64,000 bases of DNA from the NCBI RefSeq assembly GCF_023740735.1, contig NZ_JAMRXH010000013.1:1-64000 (forward strand), read 5' to 3'. This DNA is from Nocardia sp. CDC159 (GTDB lineage Bacteria; Actinomycetota; Actinomycetes; Mycobacteriales; Mycobacteriaceae). Positions 32,442 through 40,625 of this stretch are shown in pieces. How positions within the stretch are numbered: position 1 is the first letter of the stretch; the number at the start of each line of letters is the position of its first letter. The translations under genes were made by a program, and so were the position numbers. The notes below the pieces were generated by a model. The model saw only the letters and a program-made list of their open reading frames with translations, had not been told where the DNA came from and made no database searches.

Positions 32442-33226
32442 ACGCGTTGCGCCGAATCGGGAAATTCCTGCTCCCGCTGGCCATTTCACTGCTACTGATG
32501 CTGCTGTTCTGGTACGCGTTCTTGAAGTTGTTCCCGCAAGTGGGTCCGCGCGTGGGTAAGACGCCCGGCGACGTATGGACCTATCTGGCCACCAGCGACA
32601 GCGCGCGACAGGCGATTCTGGCGGATCTGCGGATCACCCTGCAGGACGCGGCCATCGGATTCGGCGTGGGCATGCTGGCGGCGCTGGTGGTCGCCGCGCT
32701 GTTCGTCACGTTGCCCGCGGTGGAGCAGTCGTTCATGCCGGTGGCCATGCTGCTGCGCTCGGTTCCGCTGGTGGCGCTGACGCCGATCATCGTGCTGGTG
32801 TTCGGGCGCGGGCTGTTCGGCGTGACCGTGCTGGCGGCCATCGTGGTGTTCTTCCCGGCCCTGGTGATGATCATGACCGGCCTGCGCTCGGCATCGGTGC
32901 AGGCTATGGAACTCGTTGCGGCATACGGTGGTTCGCGCTGGACCCGGCTGCGCATGGTCGCGGTCCCGGCGGCGCTGCCGTCGGTCTTCGCCGCGGCCCG
33001 CATCTCGGTGCCGGGCGCGCTCATCGGGGCGCTGCTGGGGGAGTGGCTGGGCAGCGGAACGGGGCTGGGCGCCAGCCTGATTCGCGCCATCCCCACCTTC
33101 CAGTACAACCGGCTGTGGGCCTCGATCGTGCTGGTCACCCTGGTCTCGGTACTGCTCTACGCGATCGTCGGCGTGATCGAGAACCTGATCCTCACCCGCT
33201 TCGGTCCCGACGCCGGGCGGAGCTGA
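32438..33226 (+). CDS. ABC transporter permease 2 (NitT/TauT type)
   Basis: 262 aa from GTG 32438. The coupling loop is ELVAAYGGSRWTRLRMVAVPAALPSVFAAARISVPGALIG, clearly homologous to permease 1, which points to an old duplication. Six helices. Sixty-two bases separate it from the binding-protein gene. Confidence 0.92.
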   Translation: MNALRRIGKFLLPLAISLLLMLLFWYAFLKLFPQVGPRVGKTPGDVWTYLATSDSARQAILADLRITLQDAAIGFGVGMLAALVVAALFVTLPAVEQSFMPVAMLLRSVPLVALTPIIVLVFGRGLFGVTVLAAIVVFFPALVMIMTGLRSASVQAMELVAAYGGSRWTRLRMVAVPAALPSVFAAARISVPGALIGALLGEWLGSGTGLGASLIRAIPTFQYNRLWASIVLVTLVSVLLYAIVGVIENLILTRFGPDAGRS

Positions 33227-33288
33227 GTTCACACAGTCGATCCCGCGAAAGCAAAGAAATCGCAATCCGAACGCCCTAGATTTCCGGC

Positions 33289-34365
33289 ATGACTCGCGTT
33301 ACATCCCTGGACCGTCGGTCCTTTCTCCGCTACTCGGCGCTGTCCGGGCTCGCGCTCGGCGGCGCGGGACTGCTCGCCGCCTGCGGCGGTGACTCCACCT
33401 CCGGCAATTCCAACGGCACCACCCCCGACGGCTCCAAGTACGGCACGGTAGCCATCCAGCTGTCGTGGTTGAAGAACATCGAATTCGCGGGTGAGTACTT
33501 CGCCGATTCCAAGGGCTACTACCGCGAGGCCGGATTCGGCAGCGTCAACCTGATCGCGGGCGGCGCGGCCAGCACCTCGGTCGAGGCCGGACTCGACACC
33601 GGCAAGATCTGGCTGGGCATGTCCGCACCCCAGACCACCGCGCCCGCGGTCCTGGACGGCCTGCCTGCCAAGATCGTCGGCACCACCTACCAGAAGAATC
33701 CGTTCTGCATCGTCAGCTCCGCCGCCAAGCCGATGCTGACGCCGAGGGAGATGAAGGGCCGCAAGATCGGCGTCCAGGACACCAACCAGCTGATCTTCAA
33801 CGCCCTGCTGGCGGCGAACGGCATGCAGCCCAGCGACGTTCAGATCGTGCCCGCCCAGTTCGATCCGACGCCCCTGGCCAACGGCGAGGTCGACGGCTGG
33901 GTGAGCTATGTGACCAACGAGCCGATCACCCTGGAGGCCAAGGGCTTCGAGACCGCACACTTCCTGTTCGCCGACTACGGCCTGCCGCTGACCGCCGAAA
34001 CCCTGACCGTGCGCCAGGAGACGATCGACTCCGAGCGCGACAAGCTGAAGGCATTCCTGGCCGCGGAGATCCGGGGCTGGAAGGACGCCGTGGCGAATCC
34101 GGCCGAGAGCGCGCGCCTCGCCGTGGAGGTCTACGGCAAGGATCAGCGCCTGAACCTGGCCGAACAAATTCAGCAGGCCAAGGCGCAGAACGATCTGGTC
34201 GTCTCCGCGGACACCAGGGCCAACGGCCTGTTCACCATGACCGACCAGCTCATCGCCGCGAATATCGAGGCGCTGGCCAAGGCGAAGATCAATATCAAGG
34301 CCGAGCAGCTGTTCGACCTGTCGGTCCTGCGCGAACTGCTGGCCGAGCGCCCGGACCTGAAGTAG
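33289..34365 (+). CDS. ABC transporter substrate-binding lipoprotein (NMT1/ThiY-like, Tat-type signal)
   Basis: 358 aa. The N-terminus has a twin-arginine motif (DRRSFLR, Arg9-Arg10) and a lipobox LLAAC (Cys32), so it is probably a Tat-exported lipoprotein. The domain IQLSWLKNIEFAGEYFADSKGYYREAGF belongs to the NMT1/ThiY group that binds pyrimidine precursors, riboflavin-like or other heterocycles. With XdhC and two urate-pathway genes next door, a purine or purine breakdown product is a reasonable ligand. It converges on xdhC with one base between the stops. Confidence 0.92.
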   Translation: MTRVTSLDRRSFLRYSALSGLALGGAGLLAACGGDSTSGNSNGTTPDGSKYGTVAIQLSWLKNIEFAGEYFADSKGYYREAGFGSVNLIAGGAASTSVEAGLDTGKIWLGMSAPQTTAPAVLDGLPAKIVGTTYQKNPFCIVSSAAKPMLTPREMKGRKIGVQDTNQLIFNALLAANGMQPSDVQIVPAQFDPTPLANGEVDGWVSYVTNEPITLEAKGFETAHFLFADYGLPLTAETLTVRQETIDSERDKLKAFLAAEIRGWKDAVANPAESARLAVEVYGKDQRLNLAEQIQQAKAQNDLVVSADTRANGLFTMTDQLIAANIEALAKAKINIKAEQLFDLSVLRELLAERPDLK

Positions 34366-34366
34366 C

Positions 34367-35350
34367 TCAGGGCACCGGCACCGCCGTGCGGGCGCCCGCC
34401 CGCACGGCGAGCAGTTCCGCCGCCACCGCGACGGCCGTCTCCATCGGCGTGCGCGCCCCGATGTCGAGCCCGGCCGGGGAGTGCAGCCGGGCCAGGGTGG
34501 CCTCGCCGAAGCCACCGGCCCGCAACGCCTCCACCCGGTTGGCATGGGCGCTGCGCGATCCGAGCGCCCCGAGATAGCCGAATTCCGGCAGCCGCAAAGC
34601 CACGGTGAGCAAGGGGATTTCGAACTTCGGGTCCTGCGTGGCCGCGACCAGCGCGGTCCGCGCGGTGATCTCGCCCGCGGCGGCCTGGGCGTTCAAATAG
34701 CGATGCGGCCAGTCCACCACCACCTCCGCGCCGGGAAACGAGGCGGCCGAGGCGAAGCTCTCGCGGGCGTCGCAGATGGTGACCCGATAACCCAGCAGCC
34801 GCCCCTGCACCGCCAGCGCGGCCGCAAAAGTGTTGGCGCCGAAGATGATCAGTCGCGGCGGCGCGGTGAAGGAGGAGACGAAGATATCCGACTCCGGCAG
34901 CGACACCATTTCGGTGTTGTGCTTGCGATCGGTCACCAGATGCTGGCCGATCACCTCCGGATCGGCATGCCACACCACGGTGAACACCGTGACCGGACGA
35001 TATGCGGCGATATCGGCCGCGACGGAAGGAAATTCGGGAAAATCGTTGCGCGAGAAAGGTTCCACGAACACATCGATGGTCCCGCAGTCCGCCCCCACCT
35101 CCAGTCCGGTCTTGGTATCGAACCGCCGCAGCTCGCGCCGCCCGGTCCGCGCGGCCTCGACCGCCGCCTCGAGCACCGCGCCCTCGTAGCATCCGTCGGA
35201 GACCGACCCGAACACACCGCCGTCCGGATCCACCAGCATCGCCGAACCCACCGGCAGCGTGGCGGGGCCGAAGGTCCGTACCAAAGTGGCCAGTCCGGCC
35301 GTTCGGCCCCCATACCACACCCGCAATAGGTCATCGACGATGTCACGCAT
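34367..35350 (-). CDS. xdhC: XdhC-family molybdenum-enzyme maturation protein
   Basis: 327 aa from ATG 35350. The N-terminal XdhC domain (GSAMLVDPDGGVFGSVSDGCYEGAVLEAA, DCGTIDVFVEPF) and the C-terminal Rossmann XdhC_C domain (LIIFGANTFAAALAVQGRLLGYRVTICDARE, LGSRSAHANR). XdhC delivers sulfurated molybdenum cofactor to xanthine dehydrogenase-type enzymes. No xdhAB genes are in the window, so its client lies elsewhere. It is divergent from the urate-pathway pair with a 237-base gap. Confidence 0.9.
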   Translation of the reverse strand: MRDIVDDLLRVWYGGRTAGLATLVRTFGPATLPVGSAMLVDPDGGVFGSVSDGCYEGAVLEAAVEAARTGRRELRRFDTKTGLEVGADCGTIDVFVEPFSRNDFPEFPSVAADIAAYRPVTVFTVVWHADPEVIGQHLVTDRKHNTEMVSLPESDIFVSSFTAPPRLIIFGANTFAAALAVQGRLLGYRVTICDARESFASAASFPGAEVVVDWPHRYLNAQAAAGEITARTALVAATQDPKFEIPLLTVALRLPEFGYLGALGSRSAHANRVEALRAGGFGEATLARLHSPAGLDIGARTPMETAVAVAAELLAVRAGARTAVPVP

Positions 35351-35587
35351 CACACTGCTCCCGGTCAGCGTGCGCGACCGGGCGGGTAGTCGTTGTCGCG
35401 ACCCGTCGCCGAATCGTCGCACGTGACGGCCACAATATCGGTTCTGTCGGGAAACGGTACGGGCTAGCGAATTTCCTTGCGCGGTTTTGATCACCGTTGC
35501 CCGTTGTTCATGAGATAGCACAACCGAATTACCGGAACGGTCGGAAAATGCCATCGGTGATCTTCGCCCGTCGAGTGGCAGCCCCGA

Positions 35588-36124
35588 ATGTCGTCGCCGA
35601 TATTGGAGGCGATGACGAACGACGAATTCGATCTGGTCACCTTCGCGGCGCTACCCGAGGACGAGGCCGTCACGGCCCTGCTGGGCTGCTGTTCCTCGCG
35701 CGCGTGGGCGCGATCGGTGGCCGCCGGCCGCCCCTACGCCACGGTCGAGGACCTGCTGCGCGCCGCGGACGCGGCCCTGGCCGAAATCTCGGAGGAGGAG
35801 TTGGACCGCGCCCTGGCCGGGCACCCACGCATCGGCGCGACCCCCGACAACCCGTCCTCGGCCCGGGAGCAGGCGCGCGTCGCCGAGGCGGGCGATGATC
35901 TGCGGGCCGCGCTGGCCGCCTGGAATCGCGAATACGAGGCCAGATTCGGCCACGTCTATCTGGTCTGCGCCACCGGCCGCTCGGCCTCGGAACTGCTGGA
36001 CATCCTCATGGCCCGGCTGCACAACGACCACCGCACCGAGCGCGGTATCGTGCGCGAGGAACTGACCAAGATCAACCGAATCCGGCTGCGCCGGTTGGTG
36101 CACGACCCGACGGAGGCGCGATGA
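35588..36124 (+). CDS. uraD: 2-oxo-4-hydroxy-4-carboxy-5-ureidoimidazoline (OHCU) decarboxylase
   Basis: 178 aa from ATG 35588; ATG 35612 is also possible (GGAGG lies there but only 2 bases before the codon). All-helical OHCU decarboxylase with the catalytic His79 in GHPRIG and the substrate segment (SAREQARV, NREYEARFGHVYLVCATGRSASELL). It makes S-allantoin in the last step of urate breakdown. The stop overlaps the start of the next gene (ATGA). A urate oxidase gene is not present beside it. Confidence 0.92.
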   Translation: MSSPILEAMTNDEFDLVTFAALPEDEAVTALLGCCSSRAWARSVAAGRPYATVEDLLRAADAALAEISEEELDRALAGHPRIGATPDNPSSAREQARVAEAGDDLRAALAAWNREYEARFGHVYLVCATGRSASELLDILMARLHNDHRTERGIVREELTKINRIRLRRLVHDPTEAR

Positions 36125-36441
36125 GCAGCGTGAGCACCCATGTCCTGGACGCGGTCCGGGGCGTCCCCGCCGCGGACGTGGCGGTCACCCTGTTCGCCCC
36201 GGACGGCACCGAATCGACCACCGCCGTCACCGATGCCGACGGCCGCGTCGGCAGCCTCGGCTCGGACCTCGGGCCCGGGGTGTATCGGCTGCGTTTCGCC
36301 ACGGGCGAGTATTTCGCGGCGCAGGGCGTGCCGACCTTCTATCCCGAGGTCACCATCGCCTTCATCGTCGAAGACGACCGCCATTATCACGTCCCGCTGC
36401 TGCTGTCCCCCTTCGCGTATTCCACGTACCGGGGCAGCTGA
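36121..36441 (+). CDS. uraH: 5-hydroxyisourate hydrolase (transthyretin-like)
   Basis: 106 aa, the full length of bacterial TLP/PucM. The N-terminal STHVLDAVRG and the C-terminal signature YRGS (103-106) are diagnostic; the active-site His and Arg are in place (HVLD, RHYHVPLLLSPFAYSTYRGS region). It opens the ring of 5-hydroxyisourate to OHCU, the substrate of the gene just before it. Translationally coupled to uraD. Confidence 0.95.
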   Translation: MSSVSTHVLDAVRGVPAADVAVTLFAPDGTESTTAVTDADGRVGSLGSDLGPGVYRLRFATGEYFAAQGVPTFYPEVTIAFIVEDDRHYHVPLLLSPFAYSTYRGS

Positions 36442-36445
36442 TCCG

Positions 36446-37585
36446 CTACGCAAACAGATTTCGCACGAACGGCACCGAATCCGCCAGCGAGGCATTCACC
36501 GCGCCGCTGTGATCGGTCGGATAGACCCGCACGGTCACCGGCTGCCGATTGAGCTGTAGCACCGCGGCGAAACGCAGCGTCTCCGGAGTGATCACATCGG
36601 TGTCGCGCAATCCCTGGCCCAGGAACAGCGGCTTGTCGTAACCGGACTCGGGCAGGCCGAGGTAGCGGTGCAGCAGGCCGTGCAGATCCGGAATCTGCGC
36701 CAGCGGCCGGGCGAACAGATCGCCGCCCACCACATTGTGCGCGGCCAGTTCCTCGATCAGCGGTTCCGCGCACACCTGCCGCGCCCGCTCGGTCCAGTGG
36801 CGGCCCGCTTCGGTCAGGAAGGAGTCGATATCCAGCTCGGGGTAGGTCGTGCGCAGCCCGTTGAGGATGAACAGCACATAGGCGGTGCTGTTCGCGCCGA
36901 GCTTCACCGGCGGCACACCCGGCCCGAGCGGAACCAGGATGTCCTCGATGTAGGCGGGCACCCCGGTGCCCACCGCGCCTCGGTAATCCAGTTCGGCACC
37001 GCCGAATTCGGTCGCGTACCGCGCGGTGGTCACCGCGGCCCCGCCGCCCTGCGACTGGCCGACCACCACCCACTTCTTCGACAGCGTTCCGTAGTGGCCG
37101 CTCGCGGCCCGCACCGCGTCGACCACGTTGTGCGCCTCGACCACGCCGTTCAGATAGGGATGCTCACCGGGCGTTCCGAGCCCCGCGTAATCGGCGGCGA
37201 CGATGGCATAGCCCTGCCGCAACCAGGTGCCCAGATAGGCCCAGTCGCGGTCGACCTCGGCGGGCCCACCCAGGCTGTAGGCGCAGTCGTCGGCCAGTCC
37301 GACCGTGCCGTGCGCCCACGCGATGATCGGCCAGCCGCCCGCGGGCGGCGCACCGGGCGGGAAGTACACCGCGGCGCTGGCGACGGTCGGTCGATCGCCG
37401 ACCGTCGTCGTCGAATACAGGATCCGCTCGGAATGCACCGATCCGGGCAGGGTCGCCGCGGCCGGTAGCGGTTCGACGGATTGCACCGTTCCGGCCGCGG
37501 GTCCGGCCTGTGCCGCCGGCAGGCCGAGCAGCCCGGTGGCGGAGGTGAGCGTGAGGGCGGCGGCGATCCAGAGTTTCCGCAGCAT
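36446..37585 (-). CDS. Secreted lipase/esterase, alpha/beta hydrolase (LIP-like)
   Basis: 379 aa from ATG 37585; the upstream frame is a non-coding extension. Signal peptide (hydrophobic 5-24, cleavage near AAQA). Oxyanion WAHGTVG, nucleophile Ser178 in GQSQGG, Asp in RDTDVITPE and His in PTDHSGA. Related to the lipase at 17851-19101. Its promoter shares the 474-base divergent space with icl, which contains a CRP-type site 129 bases upstream of this start, so carbon-source control of lipid use is plausible. Confidence 0.87.
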   Translation of the reverse strand: MLRKLWIAAALTLTSATGLLGLPAAQAGPAAGTVQSVEPLPAAATLPGSVHSERILYSTTTVGDRPTVASAAVYFPPGAPPAGGWPIIAWAHGTVGLADDCAYSLGGPAEVDRDWAYLGTWLRQGYAIVAADYAGLGTPGEHPYLNGVVEAHNVVDAVRAASGHYGTLSKKWVVVGQSQGGGAAVTTARYATEFGGAELDYRGAVGTGVPAYIEDILVPLGPGVPPVKLGANSTAYVLFILNGLRTTYPELDIDSFLTEAGRHWTERARQVCAEPLIEELAAHNVVGGDLFARPLAQIPDLHGLLHRYLGLPESGYDKPLFLGQGLRDTDVITPETLRFAAVLQLNRQPVTVRVYPTDHSGAVNASLADSVPFVRNLFA

Positions 37586-37713
37586 CGTGGTCCTTTTCGA
37601 TTGGGTCCCCGGGGCTCGGCATCCAGTCTGCAGCAGGACGCATGACCATCTCCGGCGCGGGTATCCGGAAGACCCGTCAGTGGTCCGGCCCACACCTGAG
37701 GCAGCCGCCCCTA

Positions 37714-37733
37714 CTTGTGAACGTCATCACAAG
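37714..37733. promoter_or_regulatory. CRP/GlxR-type binding site
   Basis: CTTGTGAACGTCATCACAAG is a perfect 7+6+7 palindrome containing TGTGA-N6-TCACA, the consensus of actinobacterial CRP/GlxR. It lies 327 bases before icl and 129 bases before the divergent lipase start. CRP/GlxR control of glyoxylate-cycle genes is established in corynebacteria; occupancy here is inferred. Confidence 0.75.
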
Positions 37734-37850
37734 CGAGAACCGGTGCCCCGGATGCGTCCGGGTGGTAACGATCACGCAAACAGTACGCGCGTTACGCTAA
37801 ACTGCAGGTCAGGCCTACTCACGAGTAGATCCGTGCTGCGCAATCAACGC

Positions 37851-37885
37851 GCTAATTTCGCAGAATTAGCAAAGATGCGGGCAAA
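37851..37885. promoter_or_regulatory. Inverted repeat and RamB-like motifs upstream of icl
   Basis: GCTAATT-TCGCAG-AATTAGC (37851-37870) has perfect 7-bp arms. Within and after it are GAATTAGCAA (37863-37872), identical to a site upstream of ramB, and GCAAA cores at 37869 and 37881. A further GCAAATTGC lies at 37975-37983. These are good RamB-box candidates. Confidence 0.5.
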
Positions 37886-38059
37886 GCTAGCGGAGATTCG
37901 CATTAGCAACAGGTAGACGGCACTTTTGGTCTGTGCAATCGTGTGGAAGTACACCCCAAGGCCCTAGCAAGCCTGCAAATTGCCGCTCCAGCAGAGTTCG
38001 GACATTCCCCCGGATGTTCGGACGTGGGGCACCGACTGAACCAAGAAGTGGAGTCAGAG

Positions 38060-39349
38060 ATGTCGAAGACCGGCACCCCTAAGACCGCTGCTGAAATCCA
38101 GAAGGACTGGGACACCAACCCGCGCTGGAAGGGCATCACCCGCAACTACACCGCCGAGCAGGTCGTGAAGCTGCAGGGCACCGTCGTCGAGGAGCACACC
38201 CTCGCCCGCCGTGGCGCCGAGATCCTCTGGGATCTGGTGAACAACGAGGACTACATCAACTCGCTGGGCGCCCTCACCGGTAACCAGGCGGTCCAGCAGG
38301 TGCGCGCCGGTCTGAAGGCCATCTACCTGTCCGGTTGGCAGGTCGCCGGTGACGCGAACCTCTCCGGCCACACCTACCCGGACCAGTCGCTGTACCCGGC
38401 CAACTCGGTCCCGGCCGTGGTCCGTCGCATCAACAACGCGCTGCTGCGCGCCGATGAGATCGCCAAGATCGAGAACGACACCTCGGTCGAGAACTGGCTG
38501 GCCCCGATCGTCGCCGACGCCGAGGCCGGTTTCGGTGGCGCGCTGAACGCCTACGAGCTGCAGAAGGCCATGATCGCCGCCGGCGCCGCCGGTGTGCACT
38601 GGGAGGACCAGCTGGCCTCGGAGAAGAAGTGCGGCCACCTCGGTGGCAAGGTGCTCATCCCCACCCAGCAGCACATCCGCACCCTGACCTCCGCGCGGCT
38701 GGCCGCCGACGTCGCCGACGTGCCGTCGGTGATCATCGCCCGCACCGACGCCGAGGCCGCCACCCTGATCACCTCCGACGTGGACGAGCGTGACCGCGAA
38801 TTCCTCGACGGCACCCGCACCCCCGAGGGCTTCTTCGGCGTGAAGAACGGCATCGAGCCCTGCATCGCGCGTGCCAAGGCCTACGCCCCCTACGCCGACC
38901 TGATCTGGATGGAGACCGGCGTTCCGGACCTCGAGGTCGCCCGCAAGTTCGCCGAGGCCGTCCGCGGCGAGTTCCCGGACCAGCTGCTGGCCTACAACTG
39001 CTCGCCGTCCTTCAACTGGAAGGCGCACCTGGACGACGCGACCATCGCGAAGTTCCAGCGTGAGCTCGGCGCGATGGGCTTCAAGTTCCAGTTCATCACG
39101 CTGGCCGGCTTCCACTCGCTCAACTACGGCATGTTCGACCTGGCCTACGGCTACGCCCGCGAGGGTATGACCGCCTTCGTCGACCTGCAGGAGCGCGAGT
39201 TCAAGGCCGCGGCCGAGCGTGGCTTCACCGCCATCAAGCACCAGCGCGAGGTCGGTGCCGGCTACTTCGACACCATCGCTACCACGGTGGACCCGAACAC
39301 CTCGACGGCCGCGCTGAAGGGCTCGACCGAAGAGGGCCAGTTCCACTGA
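38060..39349 (+). CDS. aceA: Isocitrate lyase
   Basis: 429 aa, the same length class as M. tuberculosis Icl1. It splits isocitrate into glyoxylate and succinate, the first glyoxylate-shunt step, needed for growth on acetate and fatty acids. The active-site loop KKCGH (189-193, Cys191) and the Mg-binding region (GWQVAGD, IVADAEAGFGG) are intact. ATG 38060 has GTGGAGTCAGAG upstream. Long regulatory region with CRP-type and RamB-like sites; fadB2 follows after a terminator, as in Rv0467-Rv0468. Confidence 0.98.
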   Translation: MSKTGTPKTAAEIQKDWDTNPRWKGITRNYTAEQVVKLQGTVVEEHTLARRGAEILWDLVNNEDYINSLGALTGNQAVQQVRAGLKAIYLSGWQVAGDANLSGHTYPDQSLYPANSVPAVVRRINNALLRADEIAKIENDTSVENWLAPIVADAEAGFGGALNAYELQKAMIAAGAAGVHWEDQLASEKKCGHLGGKVLIPTQQHIRTLTSARLAADVADVPSVIIARTDAEAATLITSDVDERDREFLDGTRTPEGFFGVKNGIEPCIARAKAYAPYADLIWMETGVPDLEVARKFAEAVRGEFPDQLLAYNCSPSFNWKAHLDDATIAKFQRELGAMGFKFQFITLAGFHSLNYGMFDLAYGYAREGMTAFVDLQEREFKAAAERGFTAIKHQREVGAGYFDTIATTVDPNTSTAALKGSTEEGQFH

Positions 39350-39383
39350 GCGGTTGACTTCCCGACGCATGTCGGGAACGGCG

Positions 39384-39417
39384 GCCGGGACCCAGTCCGC
39401 ATCACCTGGGTCCCGGC
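39384..39417 (+). terminator. Terminator after isocitrate lyase
   Basis: A perfect 12-bp stem, GCCGGGACCCAG (39384-39395) with CTGGGTCCCGGC (39406-39417), 35 bases after the stop. Weak T run. A second small hairpin (CCCGACGCATGTCGGG) lies just before it. Confidence 0.75.
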
Positions 39418-39618
39418 TGTCGCCCCGGGAGCGCGGAAGTTGCTCCCCCACAAACCAATAGCCGTCCCGCGAGGGGCGCACCCCGGCCCTTCCCGCTGAA
39501 CAGCCCCGGCGGGAAGGGCGTCCCTATAACGTTTCCCGTCGAAGGCGCGGGGCTCTACGAGAGCCGACACCTTCCCAGATCAGATAAGTCACCGACAGCC
39601 AGACACCAGGAGCGGGAC

Positions 39619-40494
39619 GTGAGCAGCGAAAAGATTCAACGCGTCGGCATCATCGGCGCCGGACAGATGGGCGCCGGAATCGCGGAGGTGTGCGCGCGGG
39701 CGCACGTCGACGTGCTCGTGTTCGAACCCACCCGGGAGCTGGCTGCCGCCGGTCGCGCCCGCATCCTGCGGTCGCTGGATCGGGGCGTCTCCTCCGGCAA
39801 GATCACCGAGCGTGAGCGGGAGCAGGCCGCCTGGCGGCTGCGCTTCACCTCCGACCTCGGCGACTTCGCCGACCGTCAGCTGGTGGTCGAGGCGGTCGTG
39901 GAGAACGAGGAGGTCAAGACCTCGATCTTCGCCGAGCTCGACAAGGTCGTGACCGATCCCAACGCCGTGCTGGCCTCCAACACCTCCTCCATCCCGATCA
40001 TGAAGGTCGCGGTCTCCACCACCCAGCCCGAGCGGGTCGTGGGCATGCACTTCTTCAACCCGGTGCCGGTGCTGCCGCTGGTCGAGCTGGTCACCACGCT
40101 CAAGACCAGCGAGGCAGTCTCCAAGCGCGCCGAGGCGTTCGCCTCCGACGTGCTGGGCAAGCAGGTCGTGCGCTCGGCCGACCGCTCCGGCTTCGTCGTC
40201 AACGCACTGCTGGTGCCCTACCTGCTCTCGGCCATCCGCATGGTCGAATCCGGTTTCGCCACAAAGGAAGACGTCGACAAGGCCATGGTGCTCGGCTGTG
40301 CCCACCCGATGGGACCGCTGGCGCTGACCGACCTGGTCGGCCTCGACACGGTCAAGTCCATCGCCGATTCGATGTACGCGGAGTTCAAGGAGCCGCTGTA
40401 CTCGGCCCCGCCGCTGCTCATGCGCATGGTCGAGGCCGGGCTGCTGGGTAAGAAGACCGGCGCGGGCTTCTACCAGTACAACAACAACCGCTGA
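39619..40494 (+). CDS. fadB2: 3-hydroxybutyryl-CoA dehydrogenase
   Basis: 291 aa from GTG 39619. NAD loop GAGQMGAGIA (13-22), catalytic Ser120 and His144 (MHFFNPVP) and the C-terminal dimer domain ending GKKTGAGFYQY. It oxidises 3-hydroxyacyl-CoA with NAD(P)+, in fatty-acid breakdown or polyhydroxybutyrate metabolism. Orthologue of Rv0468 by sequence and place after icl. The 39418-39618 gap holds the promoter. Confidence 0.95.
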   Translation: MSSEKIQRVGIIGAGQMGAGIAEVCARAHVDVLVFEPTRELAAAGRARILRSLDRGVSSGKITEREREQAAWRLRFTSDLGDFADRQLVVEAVVENEEVKTSIFAELDKVVTDPNAVLASNTSSIPIMKVAVSTTQPERVVGMHFFNPVPVLPLVELVTTLKTSEAVSKRAEAFASDVLGKQVVRSADRSGFVVNALLVPYLLSAIRMVESGFATKEDVDKAMVLGCAHPMGPLALTDLVGLDTVKSIADSMYAEFKEPLYSAPPLLMRMVEAGLLGKKTGAGFYQYNNNR

Positions 40495-40575
40495 TTTCCT
40501 CAGCGTTCATGCTCTACTGCTCCGCCCCCGGGTCTGGCGACCGTGGGGGTGGAGCACACCTCGGTACCGGGCATA

Positions 40576-40608
40576 AGCTGCGAAAAGGGTCGGGCTGAAC
40601 CCGCAGCT
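40576..40608 (+). other. Leader hairpin before the MetE homologue
   Basis: AGCTGC (40576-40581) pairs with GCAGCT (40603-40608), enclosing a second stem GGGT (40587-40590)/ACCC (40599-40602). It ends just before the GGAAGGAG ribosome site. It could affect translation, but it does not match cobalamin or SAM riboswitch cores. Confidence 0.35.
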
Positions 40609-40625
40609 CGGAAGGAGTTCCGCTC

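Noticed and set aside
38054..39481. A 475-codon minus-strand frame opposite isocitrate lyase
   Set aside because: Shadow of icl; the plus strand is certain.
40495..40625. Cobalamin or SAM riboswitch before the MetE homologue
   Set aside because: Only a short nested hairpin is present; the conserved B12-box and SAM cores are not found, and the leader is short.
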